From Sialis fuliginosa (Eukaryota > Arthropoda > Insecta > Megaloptera > Sialidae), in NCBI GenBank assembly GCA_961205875.1, contig OY540816.1, positions 8,690,701 to 8,754,700 on the forward strand: a DNA stretch of 64,000 nt, read 5' to 3'. Within the stretch, counting starts at the first letter, position 1. Each line of letters begins with the position of its first letter. Made by a program: the position numbers and the translations under genes. The notes beneath the pieces are model-generated. The model searched no databases. It saw nothing but the letters and a program-made list of their open reading frames with translations, and was not told the origin of the DNA. Positions 36,562 to 50,400 of this stretch are shown piece by piece.

Positions 36562-38419
36562 CTGAAAAATAAAGAATTTACAGATGTTGTGAAGTCTGAG
36601 TTACTGAGTTTCTATGTAAGTTATACAGTGCCTTCCAAAAGTTCCGGGCCACCTAAATATCTTTTGAATGGTTCGAAATATAGGATTGAAATTCTTTGGG
36701 ATACATTGGGATCAATTGTCTATTATTTAACCATACAACACTTGCGCACTCCCGGGTGGCGGGGGGAGAGGAGAGCCAAGAAATCTTAAATGGCACGGGA
36801 GATTGTGTGAAAGCTCATTTGAAAGGGCTTTCCAAGACAAAAACAACGCAGGGTCGCTGAGGTCTCTATGATTTTTTTTCGAAGAGTAATGATCATTTGA
36901 ACATTTCTATTGAGATTAGGTTAAACGCATTTTCAAAAATGCGCTAAAATGAAAAAAAAAACAAGAGTAGAATTTTGTGACACAATGATGATACGACTAG
37001 CTGACAAACATTAATTTTTCAATTTGATCTGTTTTTTCATTTTATAACATTTAAAAAAAATGCATTTAACTTAATCTCAATAGAAATGTTAAAATTACCA
37101 TAACTCTTCGAAAAAAATCGTAGAGACCTCGGCGACTCTGCGTTGCTTTTGTCTTGTAAAACCCTTTCGAACGAGCCCTCACTCAACCCCACGTGCTATT
37201 TAAGATTTCTTGGCTCCCTCCTCCCTTTTTCAATCCTATATTTCAAACAATTCAAAAGTTATTTAGGTAGCCCGGAACTTTTGGAAGGCACTGTATATTC
37301 TGATTATTTACATAATTGATACTTACAATTATCAGGGTTGGATACTGTGCTTCCAGAACTGTGCGGTCCCGTCATTGTGACTAGACTGCTTGGGGTTGGC
37401 GGAAGCACGGGTTCTTTGGAGTTTTGTGCATCAATTCCGTTTTGTTGAATCATTGCTGTTGATGTTGGTGGAGGAATCTGTAGATCTATTCCTTGACTTG
37501 TCGATATACCGCTAGGTTTAGGTAGAGAATGTGATGATGCTATTTGTAAGGAGTTGGACTGCATGTGGATATTTCCAGTACACTGAAATAAATTAAATAT
37601 ATATAATTAAATATAAACATGGGCGTACCTAGGATTTTGTTTCGGGAGGGTGGGGGGGGGGGGTTGTCTGATTTAGTCGGTGCGTTTCGCCAGGACCCCA
37701 CGGTAAAGTGGGGGTCGAACAGATGCGTAGTTAACGTTTTCGGGTGTTCAAGAGAAAAAAAAGTTGTGTACTGCCCCAATAAAAGGGCATTATTGTAAAC
37801 AAAAATTGCGTAATTTTTCCTTTTTTCTTAAATATTCGATTGTTTTTGTGTTTCGTGATTGCAACGTTGTGACTTTAGTACGTGAAATTCCGCGGTTTTT
37901 GTCAACTCGATAGCTATTACTCTAAATTAAATTTTTGATGTGTTACCTAGACATATCGAGGAATTGTAAAAAGGTAATCAAAAATATTTATAATTTCCAT
38001 TGTTTATTTTACAGGTGTGCAAAAATAACAACAAACAATATTCATTTTTTAAATTCTTTTTAAATTTTTTTCAATCATAAATTTTGTCCGTATCTTATAG
38101 AAGACAAAATCATTTACAACAATGTATTCTACCTAGCTATCGATTTTTTACGTGGTTCGCTGGTTTCATTCATTCTATTTTTTCTATTTTAGTTAAAAAA
38201 TTGATCTAATTTGACTTGTCTATAAGATAAAATAAATAAAAATAACAAATTTACATTGTTTTGTCTAGAAATATTCCTGTTTAGCCAATTTTACTTGTTA
38301 CTTTTTGAGCACAAACTAGGGGGGGATTGCTATTTTTTTGTTTTGTTTTAATTTATAATGTTACTTTCTTTTTTTATGACATAATCCACAGCATGAACTT
38401 GCTTTATGGAATAAATTAC

Positions 38420-38453
<34 letters not shown>

Positions 38454-41400
38454 CATCGATGCAACTGGACTTAGAAAGACGCAGGCTTTTTTGTTTACAT
38501 GTTCATTAAGAGATTGTACCCCTTTATCCTCGGGTATGGGGAGATTGAGACTATTTTTTTCATGATGTCATTTAGCTCTTGGATGAAAAAATACTGAACA
38601 TACCAAGTTCCCTTCCGCAGACTGTAAGCTCGTCCCAGCCGCAGACATAAGCCCGGACGTGTTGAGTGTCGCCGCGGTCTCGGGCGCTATGTGTGGATGG
38701 TGATGGTGGTTGACGTAGGTCGCGTGCATGTGCGGTGCCGCGTGTTGTAGGTGCGGCGAGTGCGCAATAACGTGCGTATGCAGCAACTGCTGAGGATGGT
38801 GGCCGTGGTTCGCTGGTGTGTAGATGTCTGTGAAATAATTTACAATGTATTTAACACGTATATAAAGTTAGCGGGGACATTATAGCGGTTCCAAAAAAAA
38901 GTACGTGGAGATTTTGATGCTAATTTGTTGCTAATTTGTACCGCCAATCCTGATTTTGTTGCATTTTTGAGAAAATCCGGATTAGCTAACTTAATAATAA
39001 TAATAATATTTTTTATTGTCTTTGACCAAAAATTGGCATTACAATACGTCGATAACAGAACAAATCATAAAAATAAATAAATGAAATTACACAAAATACA
39101 AATAAAATATATAAAAATATACAAAAATAAAAATAAATAAAATTACACAAATCATAGAAATAAATAAATAAAAATATAATTACAAGCACTCGGCAATGCT
39201 GTACGGTTCCCTGCTGATTAAATAATCTTTTAAATACATCAAAAAATGTTTCTTATTTTTTTCTTGAGATATGTATGCTGGAAGAGTTTTTACAATTTTA
39301 TTAATTAAATACTTTGGTGCTCTTTCATAAAAATTAGTTTTGTGGTATATTTCATAGTTATTTTTTCTTAAATTATGTTTTTTATCTTTTATGTCAGTTT
39401 CTGTTGATATATATTTAAATAGTTCTATTACATATATCCCCCAAAGTGTCAGTAATTTATTACTTTTGAAAAAATTTCGCAATGTTTGTATTTTATTAAG
39501 ATTAAAAATTAGTTTTATTATTTTTTTTTGAATTACAAAAACTCTCCCAGCATCCACAGTGCTACCCCACAGCAGAATACCGTACTTCATTGCTGAGTTC
39601 ACATTCGCGTCGTAATACGCCATCAACTGGTGCTTTTCTAAATATTGTTTTAATATTCTAATTTGATAATAACACCTACACAATCAGCTTCAAACAGCTG
39701 TTCCGCGATATTTCAGGGTACAATAAAGCTATCGAATTCAAACAGGTGCTAGGTGTCATAATTTGTTGCTAATTTGTGCCGCCAATCATATTTTTTTCCT
39801 CCATTCGTTTCCCAAAAAATCCGGATTAGCTAACTTAATAGTTTCAAAACTGCTGTTCCGCGATATTTCAGGGAAAAATGAAGCTATCGAATTTAAACAG
39901 GTGTCATAATTTGTTGCTAATTTGTGCTGCCAATCAATTTTTTTCCTCCATTATTTGAAAAAAATATTAAAAATAAATAAAAATTATTTGATTGTTTTAT
40001 TTTAAATTCAATTTTAATTTCGATGTCTGGATTAATCCGGATTTTTTCGGAAACGAATGGAGGAAAAAAGATATGATCGGTGGCACAAATTAGCAACAAA
40101 CTAGTAACAAATTATGACATCTGTTTGAATTCGATAGCTTCATTTTTCCCAGAAATATCGCGGAACAGCTGTTTGAAGCTATTAAGTTAGCTAATCCGGA
40201 TTTTCTCTAGCTGCTTCGAAACGGCGCTGTGAACAGCGGTGCGTTTTGACGCAGTTAACATGTAATAAATTTGCAAGGTCAAAGCGGTGACGGAGAATGT
40301 TTCTGTAAAGTGCCAAGGCTTAAAACATATTTTAGTTTAAGCGTAAAATATCCAATAATATAATTTAAAGGGGATGGGAATGTTTTTGTAGTAAGTAATA
40401 TTTAATTTTGCGAATTAGGATACGCTCATTTGTTTAATTCTTTAAAATCGACATTGCCAGGGCATGTCTTTTCGATATATGACAACATAAAATATTTTTA
40501 TTTGTGCTTTGTTATCAATGCATAACTAATCGTTTTAATAGTATAAATTTTAAATTGTTGAAATAATAAATACTTAAACTTATCGTATATTTAGATCAGC
40601 GGTCGTCAAAAAGTTAATCGCTACCGGTAGCTCGTGTGATAATTTTTTTTCTGGAATTAATGCAGTGTTTACACCAAAAAGATAAAAAAGCAACACGGTG
40701 TTTTTAAAACAATTCGTATTTAAATATACACATATAGGTTTTGTCAAAAAACACCGTGCTGCTGTTTTGTCTTTTTGGTGTAAACACGACATAATATTTT
40801 TATTTATTTTTTATTAGCTTTATATTAATTTCACCTGTTAGTATCATGCATAATATGTTAAGGTCAATTATTGCAATCAAAATTTCAATTAGTTCTAATT
40901 AAACAAGATCTTTGAAATGCACACGTGTATGTCCGGTAACAATGCAATATAGTATATCTAATATCATTCTAAATTCAATATGGCGATGCCCCAAGATGGC
41001 GGATTATTTTTTTCTTCATAACTCCCTTGACATAGATATCAAATGAAAGGGTTTGACTAATAGAATACTTAAGCAATATGACGGACACCCCAAGATGGCG
41101 GATAACCTTTTTCTTCATAACCCCCTTGACATGGGTATCAAATGAAATTGTTTGACAAGCGTTTATTTATCTTTACCAGCTAGTGTGTGTTAGTTAGTTA
41201 GTCAGTAAGTAACTAAAAATTTGAAAATAAAAATGAATAAAAAATATGTGTTTTTTTTAAATAGTCTGGAACTGTTAGGTTCTTGATGAGGACTTCTTGT
41301 TAAGTCGAAACATGTGTCGTAAGGGTTGAATTTTCGGGATACGAAGTAGCCTATGTTCTTCCTCGGGATGCAAGATATCTCACTGCCAAGTTTCATCAAG

Positions 41401-44400
41401 ATCGGTAAAGCGGTTTAGCCGTGAACAGTTAAAAAATAGACAGACTGAGATACACTTTTGCATTTATATTATAAGTCTTGATTATGGTCGTATTGTATAA
41501 GAAAATAATATACGATTGCGTTACATGTATTTATGTTAAAGGTGTAGTCAAATCGACATTTCAAGATCTCTATGTTATACTTACTTGCTTGCGTTGTAAA
41601 CGATGGATCCGAATGGTAGGTCGTCGTATAACCTCCGTGTTGAAAGACAGAAGCTCCTGTTGGTGTCTGAGATACACCAGCGCCCGTCGCTGCCAACTGC
41701 TTACGTAATCGGGCGCGACGATTCGAAAACCATACCTGCGATAAATAATTTATAATTATTTAATTTAAAATAGAAATTACTTATATGTATTTTTCATAAC
41801 ATGTATTTAGTAATTAAATACTCAAGTATTAGTATTTATCTGATCTTTATTCTTTGTAATTATAATTACAAAGATGTGTATTAATCAATTTTAATCAAAT
41901 TCATATCTATTACATATTATAATTACAAAGTATAAAGATCAGATAAATACTAATACTTGAGTATTTAATTACTAAATATAGTTATGAAAAATATAAGTAA
42001 TAAAAATATAAGTAAAACCTGTCTAAAACGGAACGCGATAGTTCCGGTATTTTTTCCGTTTTCACAAGTTTCCGTCTTATAAAGGGTTCTGTTTTAATAA
42101 AACAAAGTACAAAAAATATGATCGCTTAGGATTACAATGAAGGAATAATTTAAAATGAAATTATGTGAATAAAAAATATAATTAAGTATGTATTGTATTA
42201 TAATCTCCCCATTTACGCGCTTAACACATTAATTTTTCTATTATTTCACTTATCTCCATTATTTACATGTTATGATAACCCTTTTTAACGCTGTTTCATT
42301 TAACGCAGGAATTTCTTGGAACGTATCCCTCGCGTTAAGTGTCTTACTGTATATTAATCAATTTTAATCAAATTCATATTTATTTCATTTTTCATTTCAT
42401 TTTATTTTAATTATTATTTTATCATAAATTAAAGAAGAAACATTGATATTTTAAATTGAATTTTGGAAGCACAACGTTACAGAGAAAACATGTTTCATTT
42501 TATAACTTATAGATTTTTTTATTAGCACAAGAAATAGTTTTGCAGAAATCGTTCCATTATAAGGTATGTATACATACCTTTTAAGCGTAGTGCATAGTAG
42601 ATATATCTACTATGCACTACGCTTAACAGGTTTACGCAAACGGTTCCCGAAAATTAAATATCCGTTTCGGCGTTAGGCAGTTTTCAGGTTTAGAGTATAA
42701 GATATTAGTTCAGGAAAAATAGATATCCAAAAAGGAAAAAAAATGTAAATGTAATTTGTATATTCCTTAGTATAAGAGTACGTTCTAAATAATGTATGAA
42801 AGTTCTTTATCGATTTGACCGCCGCAAGGGTTGATTACGTTTTTCGTGAAGACAGTATTTTGAAAATATCTCAAAAACGATTAATTTTTCGAAAAAAAAA
42901 CAAAACATTTTTTACTAATTCGTAGCTGAGATAATTTGCTACAAAAAACCTAAATTTTTTTGTGTAAGAGAAACCGTTGACTAATTATAAAGATTTGTTA
43001 CAAGTCTGTGCACTTTTCCACAGCACATATTAATTATTTTGTCGTTCTATGTTATCATTAGAGATTGGAAAAATAGTTTATCAACTATTGCGTAAAAATG
43101 CATTTATTGTAATTTTTATTATTACATATCTCCACCGTTTTCAGAAAACTGGTTTGATTGAACACAATTTGAAATCAACTATTTGCAAATACCTTTCCAA
43201 CTATTTTAAAACTATTTGCGACACTTTTTACTGCTTCGTTTGCACTAATTATTATTAAATTGTAAAAAAAAAACTATTTATTAACTATTTTCCGAAAAAA
43301 AATTCAACTAGTAACTATTTCATTGAAAATAACAACTATTTTTCCAATCTCTAGTTATTATATATTAAACAATTAGCCAAGATTACAACCATAACAGTCA
43401 AGAAAATTTTGTATGAATTGATTAGTACTTGCATGAAATATTGAAAGATTCTTTTCTGTATTTTGGTGGCAAAAAATAGACAAAAAGTGAATTTAATTAG
43501 GAAACAAATAATTTTAAAATCCGTACCTGTATGCGAGCTTCTGTGAGTCTGGTTCTTTGCGCAAGCTCTTCTCTGGCGCAGACGTCCGGGTACTGTGTGC
43601 GTGTGAACGCCCGTTCGAGCGCGTCTAACTGTTGCGCGGTAAATGTGGTGCGCGCGCGCCGTTGTTTGCGCCGGAGCGGAATTCCTGGCTCGCTGTCGCA
43701 GTCATCCGACCCGGCTTCGGTGTCGCCGCCGCCCTTTAAGTCGCCCGATACGCCTTTCATATCAGACTTTCCTGTAATCAAAATAAACATATATTATCAA
43801 CACTAACAAATAAATCTGTATAATAGCTATTATATATATAGATAAAATTTTCAGTCTCCCTCGAGTATCCCAGAGTATTCCAGCGACCGTTACAGTATTC
43901 CAAAGCGTCTCTCAGAGTATTCCGGCGACTCCTTGTTTATACTTGAGTCTCCCATAGGAATACTCGAGTCTCTATAGGATACTTGAGTCTCCCATAGAAA
44001 TACTCGAGTCTTCCAATGTTGGTGGACTTAGAAGATTTTTGAACTGGTAATATTTCGTAGGTTTCTTGGAATATTTAACGTGTACTGTTTAACACATGTT
44101 TCACAAATGTGTAGTGGCGGTTATTTTTTGGAAACCTAAAGAAACTTTGTAAGTATGTTTAGCTGTATCTAGTTGTCGAAGAAATGCACATGGGTCGCGT
44201 TTACTTGGTAAATATATACAGTATTTGAATTGATAATGTCAAAAAATCAAAAATTCTCATCATTTCTGAATGTTTTATATGCTTGATGTGAGTATTTATT
44301 TTATATACATGATTTCTCTAACATAATTTCATTACTCTAGCTGCTAGAGTCTAACAAATGACTTATTTTGCTTTATTTATTTTTTCAGGTTCAATGATCA

Positions 44401-47400
44401 AAAAATCAACCAGCAAAAAACAGAAAAATGATAAAGTAAATGTAATTATTTTTATAATTACTATCATAATCACCACAATCCTGTTAATAATATTCAAATG
44501 CGATATTGAAAAGCATTTTATAGACTTATAATTCATATGTAAGTCTATAAAAGCCAATTTTTTTCACAACTCATAGTTACAGCAATAATAATAATTCTGT
44601 GTTCTTCTCAATTAATTTTAAATAAATAAATATTGTATATAGACAATTTTGTGTATTCAAATTTTATACTACCTAATTTTATACATTTTCAGAGAGACTC
44701 GAGTATCCCAAGCAGAGACTATAGACCCGTAAATCTGGATCATTCTTTGGAATACTAGCGTCTCCCGTTCAGAGACTAGAGTCTCTCATTCAAGAGTCTC
44801 CTATCGAGTTTCCCTGAGTGACATACGGAATACTCCATGGGAGACTCTCGTTGGAATACTCTGGGATACTGTATTTTTTTATCTCGGGAGACTCTGTCTG
44901 TACAATCAAAATATTTAGAGTTTTTTTATACATCGTTTTTCAGGCATTATAATCAATTTTTAAAATTTTTGTATGTTCAGTCTTAATTGATACGATATCT
45001 ATTAAAATGTCTATAGGGCTATTGAAACACATTTAAGTCTAAACTCTTACAATTTATATTAAATACTATATATTTAAGGGATTTGTATTTGATACATATA
45101 TATCTTATTAAATCAGATTTGTTCGGGTTTGTACATATTTTGTGTAAGATTATTAATATTATTTATTTAATATTTTGTCAGATGAACGGTTTAATTTACA
45201 AATAAATATGTATGATGTTAATAAAATTATTCTAAAAAACTTCTTCGAAGTTACCGTTATACTTCTGCGCAAATGTAATTTTCATGCAATACATTCTTGT
45301 ATATTTTACAAGTATCCCGTCAATTCGTAAAATATTTCTTGACGAAGAACTTGTTTTTTTTTTGGCCAACAAAAACAACAATACCACGAATAAATAGTTT
45401 CTGGAAACGGGGACAATTTTTGCCATTCAGTGTCTTTCAGTTTGACAGCATTTGATTACTGTCTTGTATTTGACACCATTTAATATAATGTTCCGTAAAT
45501 GATTAGCTGACGTCCGTAGTTCACTCACAATACAGAATACCGGAATTTATCGGTAAATGTACCTACCTACCTACAGTATTGTGCAAATTAATGGAATCCG
45601 AGGCAATTATTATCGTAAAACCGTTTATTGCTTGTAAAATAATATTTTTACAAAATTATACAACTACCATTACGCTAATTAATAGGAAATATGCCCCCCT
45701 TTGGCTTTAATAACTGCTTTTACTCGTTTTGGTATGGACTCCACTAGTTTTTGACAGTTTTCAGAGATCCTCTCATCCCGATACCAAACCTGAATGACCG
45801 CTTCTATCATCTTTGTTTTTGTAGTGCACTCGATTTTGCACAGTCTAGCTTTGCAAATGGCCTATAAATTAACAATAGGGTTAATTACCGGGCCAATCTA
45901 AAACAGTTATCTCCTTATCCTGGAAATATTTGAACATTTCCATCGACTTAGGGAGCAGAGTCCTGTTGAAGAATTACTCCTTCTTGGGGTTGGCACTTTG
46001 TTCAAATAGTGTTCCAACATCGAATTGTAATTTTGGCTGTTCATCATGCCTTCGATTGGCACCAAAGATCCAACTCCCCTGTATGAAAAACACCCCCAAA
46101 ACATTATATGTAAAAAATGTAAAACATAATAATGATTCCATTAATTTGCACAATACTATATTCTTATTATTAATTAGTTTATTCTTTCTTTTCTTTTCTT
46201 TTCTTTTCTTTTCTTTAGCAAAATTCAATTCTTATACCTGGATAATATTTACGTTAAAATACACAACGGCCTAATTTTTCCAACAAACACTAATGAATGA
46301 ATCTTGAAAAAAAAAACTAATCTAGCCTTGCCTCTGGGCCAACATCAGACCCGACAAAAAAGCGATTCGGTAAAGTTATTAGACGGTAGCCGAGTAATAA
46401 ATTAATTGTATACAAGCAAGGCAGCTACCTGTAGTTATAATTAAATAGAAATAACACTCTGGTGACCTTAGCAGCGCTAAAGAAAGATGCGCGCGGCACT
46501 TTTTGTGGACCATTCGTCTTTTTACAAGCTACCGTCAGATCGTCATAAGTTTGGACATTTAGATTATAAAAAACTCTAGACTTATATTAATTTCTTGTAA
46601 TGTTTTCTTATAATTTTTGTGTCGGTTTGATTGAATTTTAATATTATAGTATATCTCAATATCATGAGAGTTACCAGTCCGAGATTAAATATCTATAAAC
46701 AAGAAATATCCGTTTTCTTATTTAATTATACTTAAACATTTGTTACTTACTGAAGATGAAAAAATCATGATCAACTTTGTAAAATGAAGATTACAAAGAA
46801 TTTATTAGAGCTTGACGTGGGTGGTGAATCTTTCCGACGTGAGCGTGACCGATTTTGTAATCTTGGGTCGTGAGCGTGCGTGATCGTGAGTAAAAGTAAA
46901 ACAATAGTGCATGGCTGTGCGTGATTAAAATTTATTCGGGTGTGTGTCAGTGAGTGTATTTTAAACAGGCCTGGCCAACTCAAATTGCTTCACGGGCCGC
47001 ATTGACAACCTAAAATTTATCGAGGACCGCACATAAATAAAAATAATTCTTAAATTTGTTCTCATAATACTTGGATTTTCTAATCACTTTAATTTTTTAA
47101 GTAAAACTACATCCTGCTCAGTGGTAACTTTGCATAGAAAATGTATTACCTTTTGAAAACATGTATATCTACAGAATTAATAATCGTAGAGCAATACATA
47201 TAGCAAAACACCAATAGATTTATAATAAGAATTTAAACCTTTCATCTCTCAACCTTTAAATATATTAGCATACAAAAATTAATATAATTTTCATATGATT
47301 TTGAATCTTCAATATTTCATCTGCTGTCACAGATGAAGGGTTGTAATTAGTCTAATTTGATTCTGCGGGAAAAATCACATGGAGGTGTTACGATTTCGTA

Positions 47401-50400
47401 TAGTACATAAATAGCGTTAAAAGACAAATTCCGTCTGAAGAGTATATCCATATATCAGAGTTTATTTAATTAAAAATCGACAAATTAATAAATGTGTGCT
47501 TTTTGTGTTTCAATTTTGCAATTTACTTTATGCAAATATTTTGTTTGATAAAAATTACCACTAATCTATTTAATTTTTAGTTTTTCGAGTCTTATAAAAG
47601 TTTTTTTATTTAGTTTTTAACTAAACCTCTTTGAGGTACCTGTCCTATATTTTTTAGGGGGAAATATGGTCACTTTATTGCAATTATGTTAAGAAGTATA
47701 ATATGATTATAAAATAGTACGATAATAATTAATAATCGAGTCTCAACTCTAGGTATTCCGAAGAAGGTTGAATATATTTATTTTAATTTCAACATTATTT
47801 AGAATCTAATGTTAAAGTGATCTAACTATAGATGCAATAATGATCGCGCACGACATATAATGATTTATAACATATAATCAGACAATTAGCGTAGTTCTAA
47901 ACAAATAATATACCTGTTCGGTAAAATCTTTGAACATATTAACATAACCTATAAATTAGACTGACTAATTATGTACAATTAGATCTATTGGGCCGGACCG
48001 ATCAATGTATGTTTCTGTGTGTGTGTGGAAAAAAGTCGCATAAAATTTACATCGAAACTTATAAATTAAATTGGTGAACACACACGGCGATATGTTTATT
48101 GAAAACTTTGTACCGACACTTTGATTGTTATTTATTTTAAAATTTTAAACGAAACGCGTTTTTGGACATTGGTGTTCTAGATATTTTAAAAATCAATCGG
48201 TTTTTTTTTACTGAGAATAAATTCTAAAATATTTATTTATTGTAAGGTATCTGCGGTAAATAAGGCCCAGGGTGTAATAAGGTCCATGTAAAAAAAAATC
48301 ACATTTACAATAGTTGGATCGGTCTGGATTTTTATGTACACATAGAAGGTACTTATACAAAGCTAACTACACGCCGACTAATCTCTCGCCGCGCTAATTT
48401 TTCGGTTTCTCCGAGTTTGTTGCGAGAGATGGTGACGAATGCTCAATTTTATAAAAATAACCAACAAATAATCTTAATTTTGTAAAAAAATGTTTATGTA
48501 TTTTCTGTTTCTAATTTGTTCAGTTGCAAGTTGATTTCTATTGTTTTTTTAAGTTTCTGCTTTATAAAATAAAATCAAATTTACCGTTGTACCTTACGGA
48601 TAATAAGGCCCACCAAATTTAAGATTGGAGTTTTTATTATTTATTACAATTCATGATCACATATTTTGTTTTAGATTTGTATGTCCTTTTTATTTACTAA
48701 TAGTTCTATAATAAAATCATCTACAATGAAGAAATAACGTGCTCTGGCGAGAGTTTAACAGCTGCTTTGGATGCAGCTTCGGTACGTTATGGATAAAAAA
48801 TAAATATTAAAATTACGCCAAATGTTGATTTAAACATAGTTCCCATGCATAATAAAATTATAATTATCTGAAAATGTTTAATTTAGTTAAGTGGCCTTAT
48901 TATACTATCATAGTTTAATAAAACCCAAAGTTAATTTTTTTTAAGATGTCTCAAAAATGAAATAATCATAGCCTTTTTAATATAAATTACTAATTACCCG
49001 AAATATAGCATTTTTAATTAAGGTGGGCCTTATTTGCCTCCATGACCTTACATTTAAAAATACGTATGCCTAAAATTCCAAACTTTTCATATTTTAAAAT
49101 ATTAATTTATTAATTAAATATAAGTTACCAGTAAAAAATGGTTTGCTATACTTAAATAAAGAAATTATATTATATAGTACAAGTACCTAAATGTATTTTT
49201 AATATTTTCATAAAATAAATGCTTATGATTTCGTATTTATTTGAAATAATACAAAACGTATTTTTGGTTTTAGACACAGTAGAGATGGAAAAGATAAATC
49301 TTTTTACTGACTCGAGTTATTTGGATCAGTTTGGTAAAATGCTTACGGTGATTTTACATAATATAGTAAATTAGTTTTATTCACTGCCTTGCTTGAGCTG
49401 TTTGAGTTTTTGTAATTATTTCAATATTTTCAGTTGATCCATTCTTCACATACCATTAATATTATAAGAACACTTTAAGGCACTGACACAAGTCTTAGCC
49501 CCTTAAAGAGAAAAATATACTGTTTTTTGGGATTTATGGGCTTCTTTTTTGTAATTCTCATGAACTCATGTTACAAATAAAACAAATTAAATTAATTTAA
49601 TTACTAAAGTCCGTGTTTTTTTAAGTTAAAGCCTTTTATTTTGTTTATGTTTTTTCTCCAGTAATTGAAAAAGTAAAATCAGTAATGGGAATCCAGTAAT
49701 GGACACTTGCTAATGATTACAAAATGATAAGTACTACGATACAAAAGTTATAAAATAAAGAATTGCGAATTTTGAAACAATGTTAAACAGATGCTATGAT
49801 AATATGTATAATAATTAAAAAATAGATTACACTAATAATTAATTTAAATGTCCGCCATTTGGACACCTATTGTCATTAAATTAAGCTGCTTTATAGTTAA
49901 GTGTCTATAGATTATGATTAAGAAATGGCAGTAATCAAATATCAACAAATATTTCTAATTAGTACATTTAATTAAACAAGAATTCAATACTGGAGTATGA
50001 TCCAAGACTGGTGCAAGTGCCTTATGTATTTTAACATGTTTTTCTAATAATAACGCTGTTATTTTATTAAATTTAAGCAATTAAATACTGCAATACTATG
50101 AATTTACTAAATATAACTATTTGTCTACGAATTATGTGGCGACGGTGAAAAAATAAATTGTACTACTGCTTTTTTTTTTTGTAAATTACACATCTCACAG
50201 CAATTACATATGCATTGAAATAATTTAAAATATTTAATTATTTATATGAATACTTTTTTGAAACAGGTGAAGAATTAATTAAAAGCACAGAACACGAAAA
50301 ATTCGGTCGGACAAGTTTATTAAAAAATGCTCTTATACCAGTTTCAATGAAAATCATTTTAGCTGACATTTGTACTATGCATGTGCCGCCACTGTGCACG

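Noticed and set aside
42561-42626. Palindromes as a rho-independent terminator or a microRNA precursor
   Set aside because: There is no loop, so no microRNA-type hairpin, and bacterial-type terminators do not apply to this nuclear gene.
45930-46274. Plus-strand open frame of 114 codons
   Set aside because: It is antisense to the broken Tc1-type transposase and continues into the TTTTC microsatellite.
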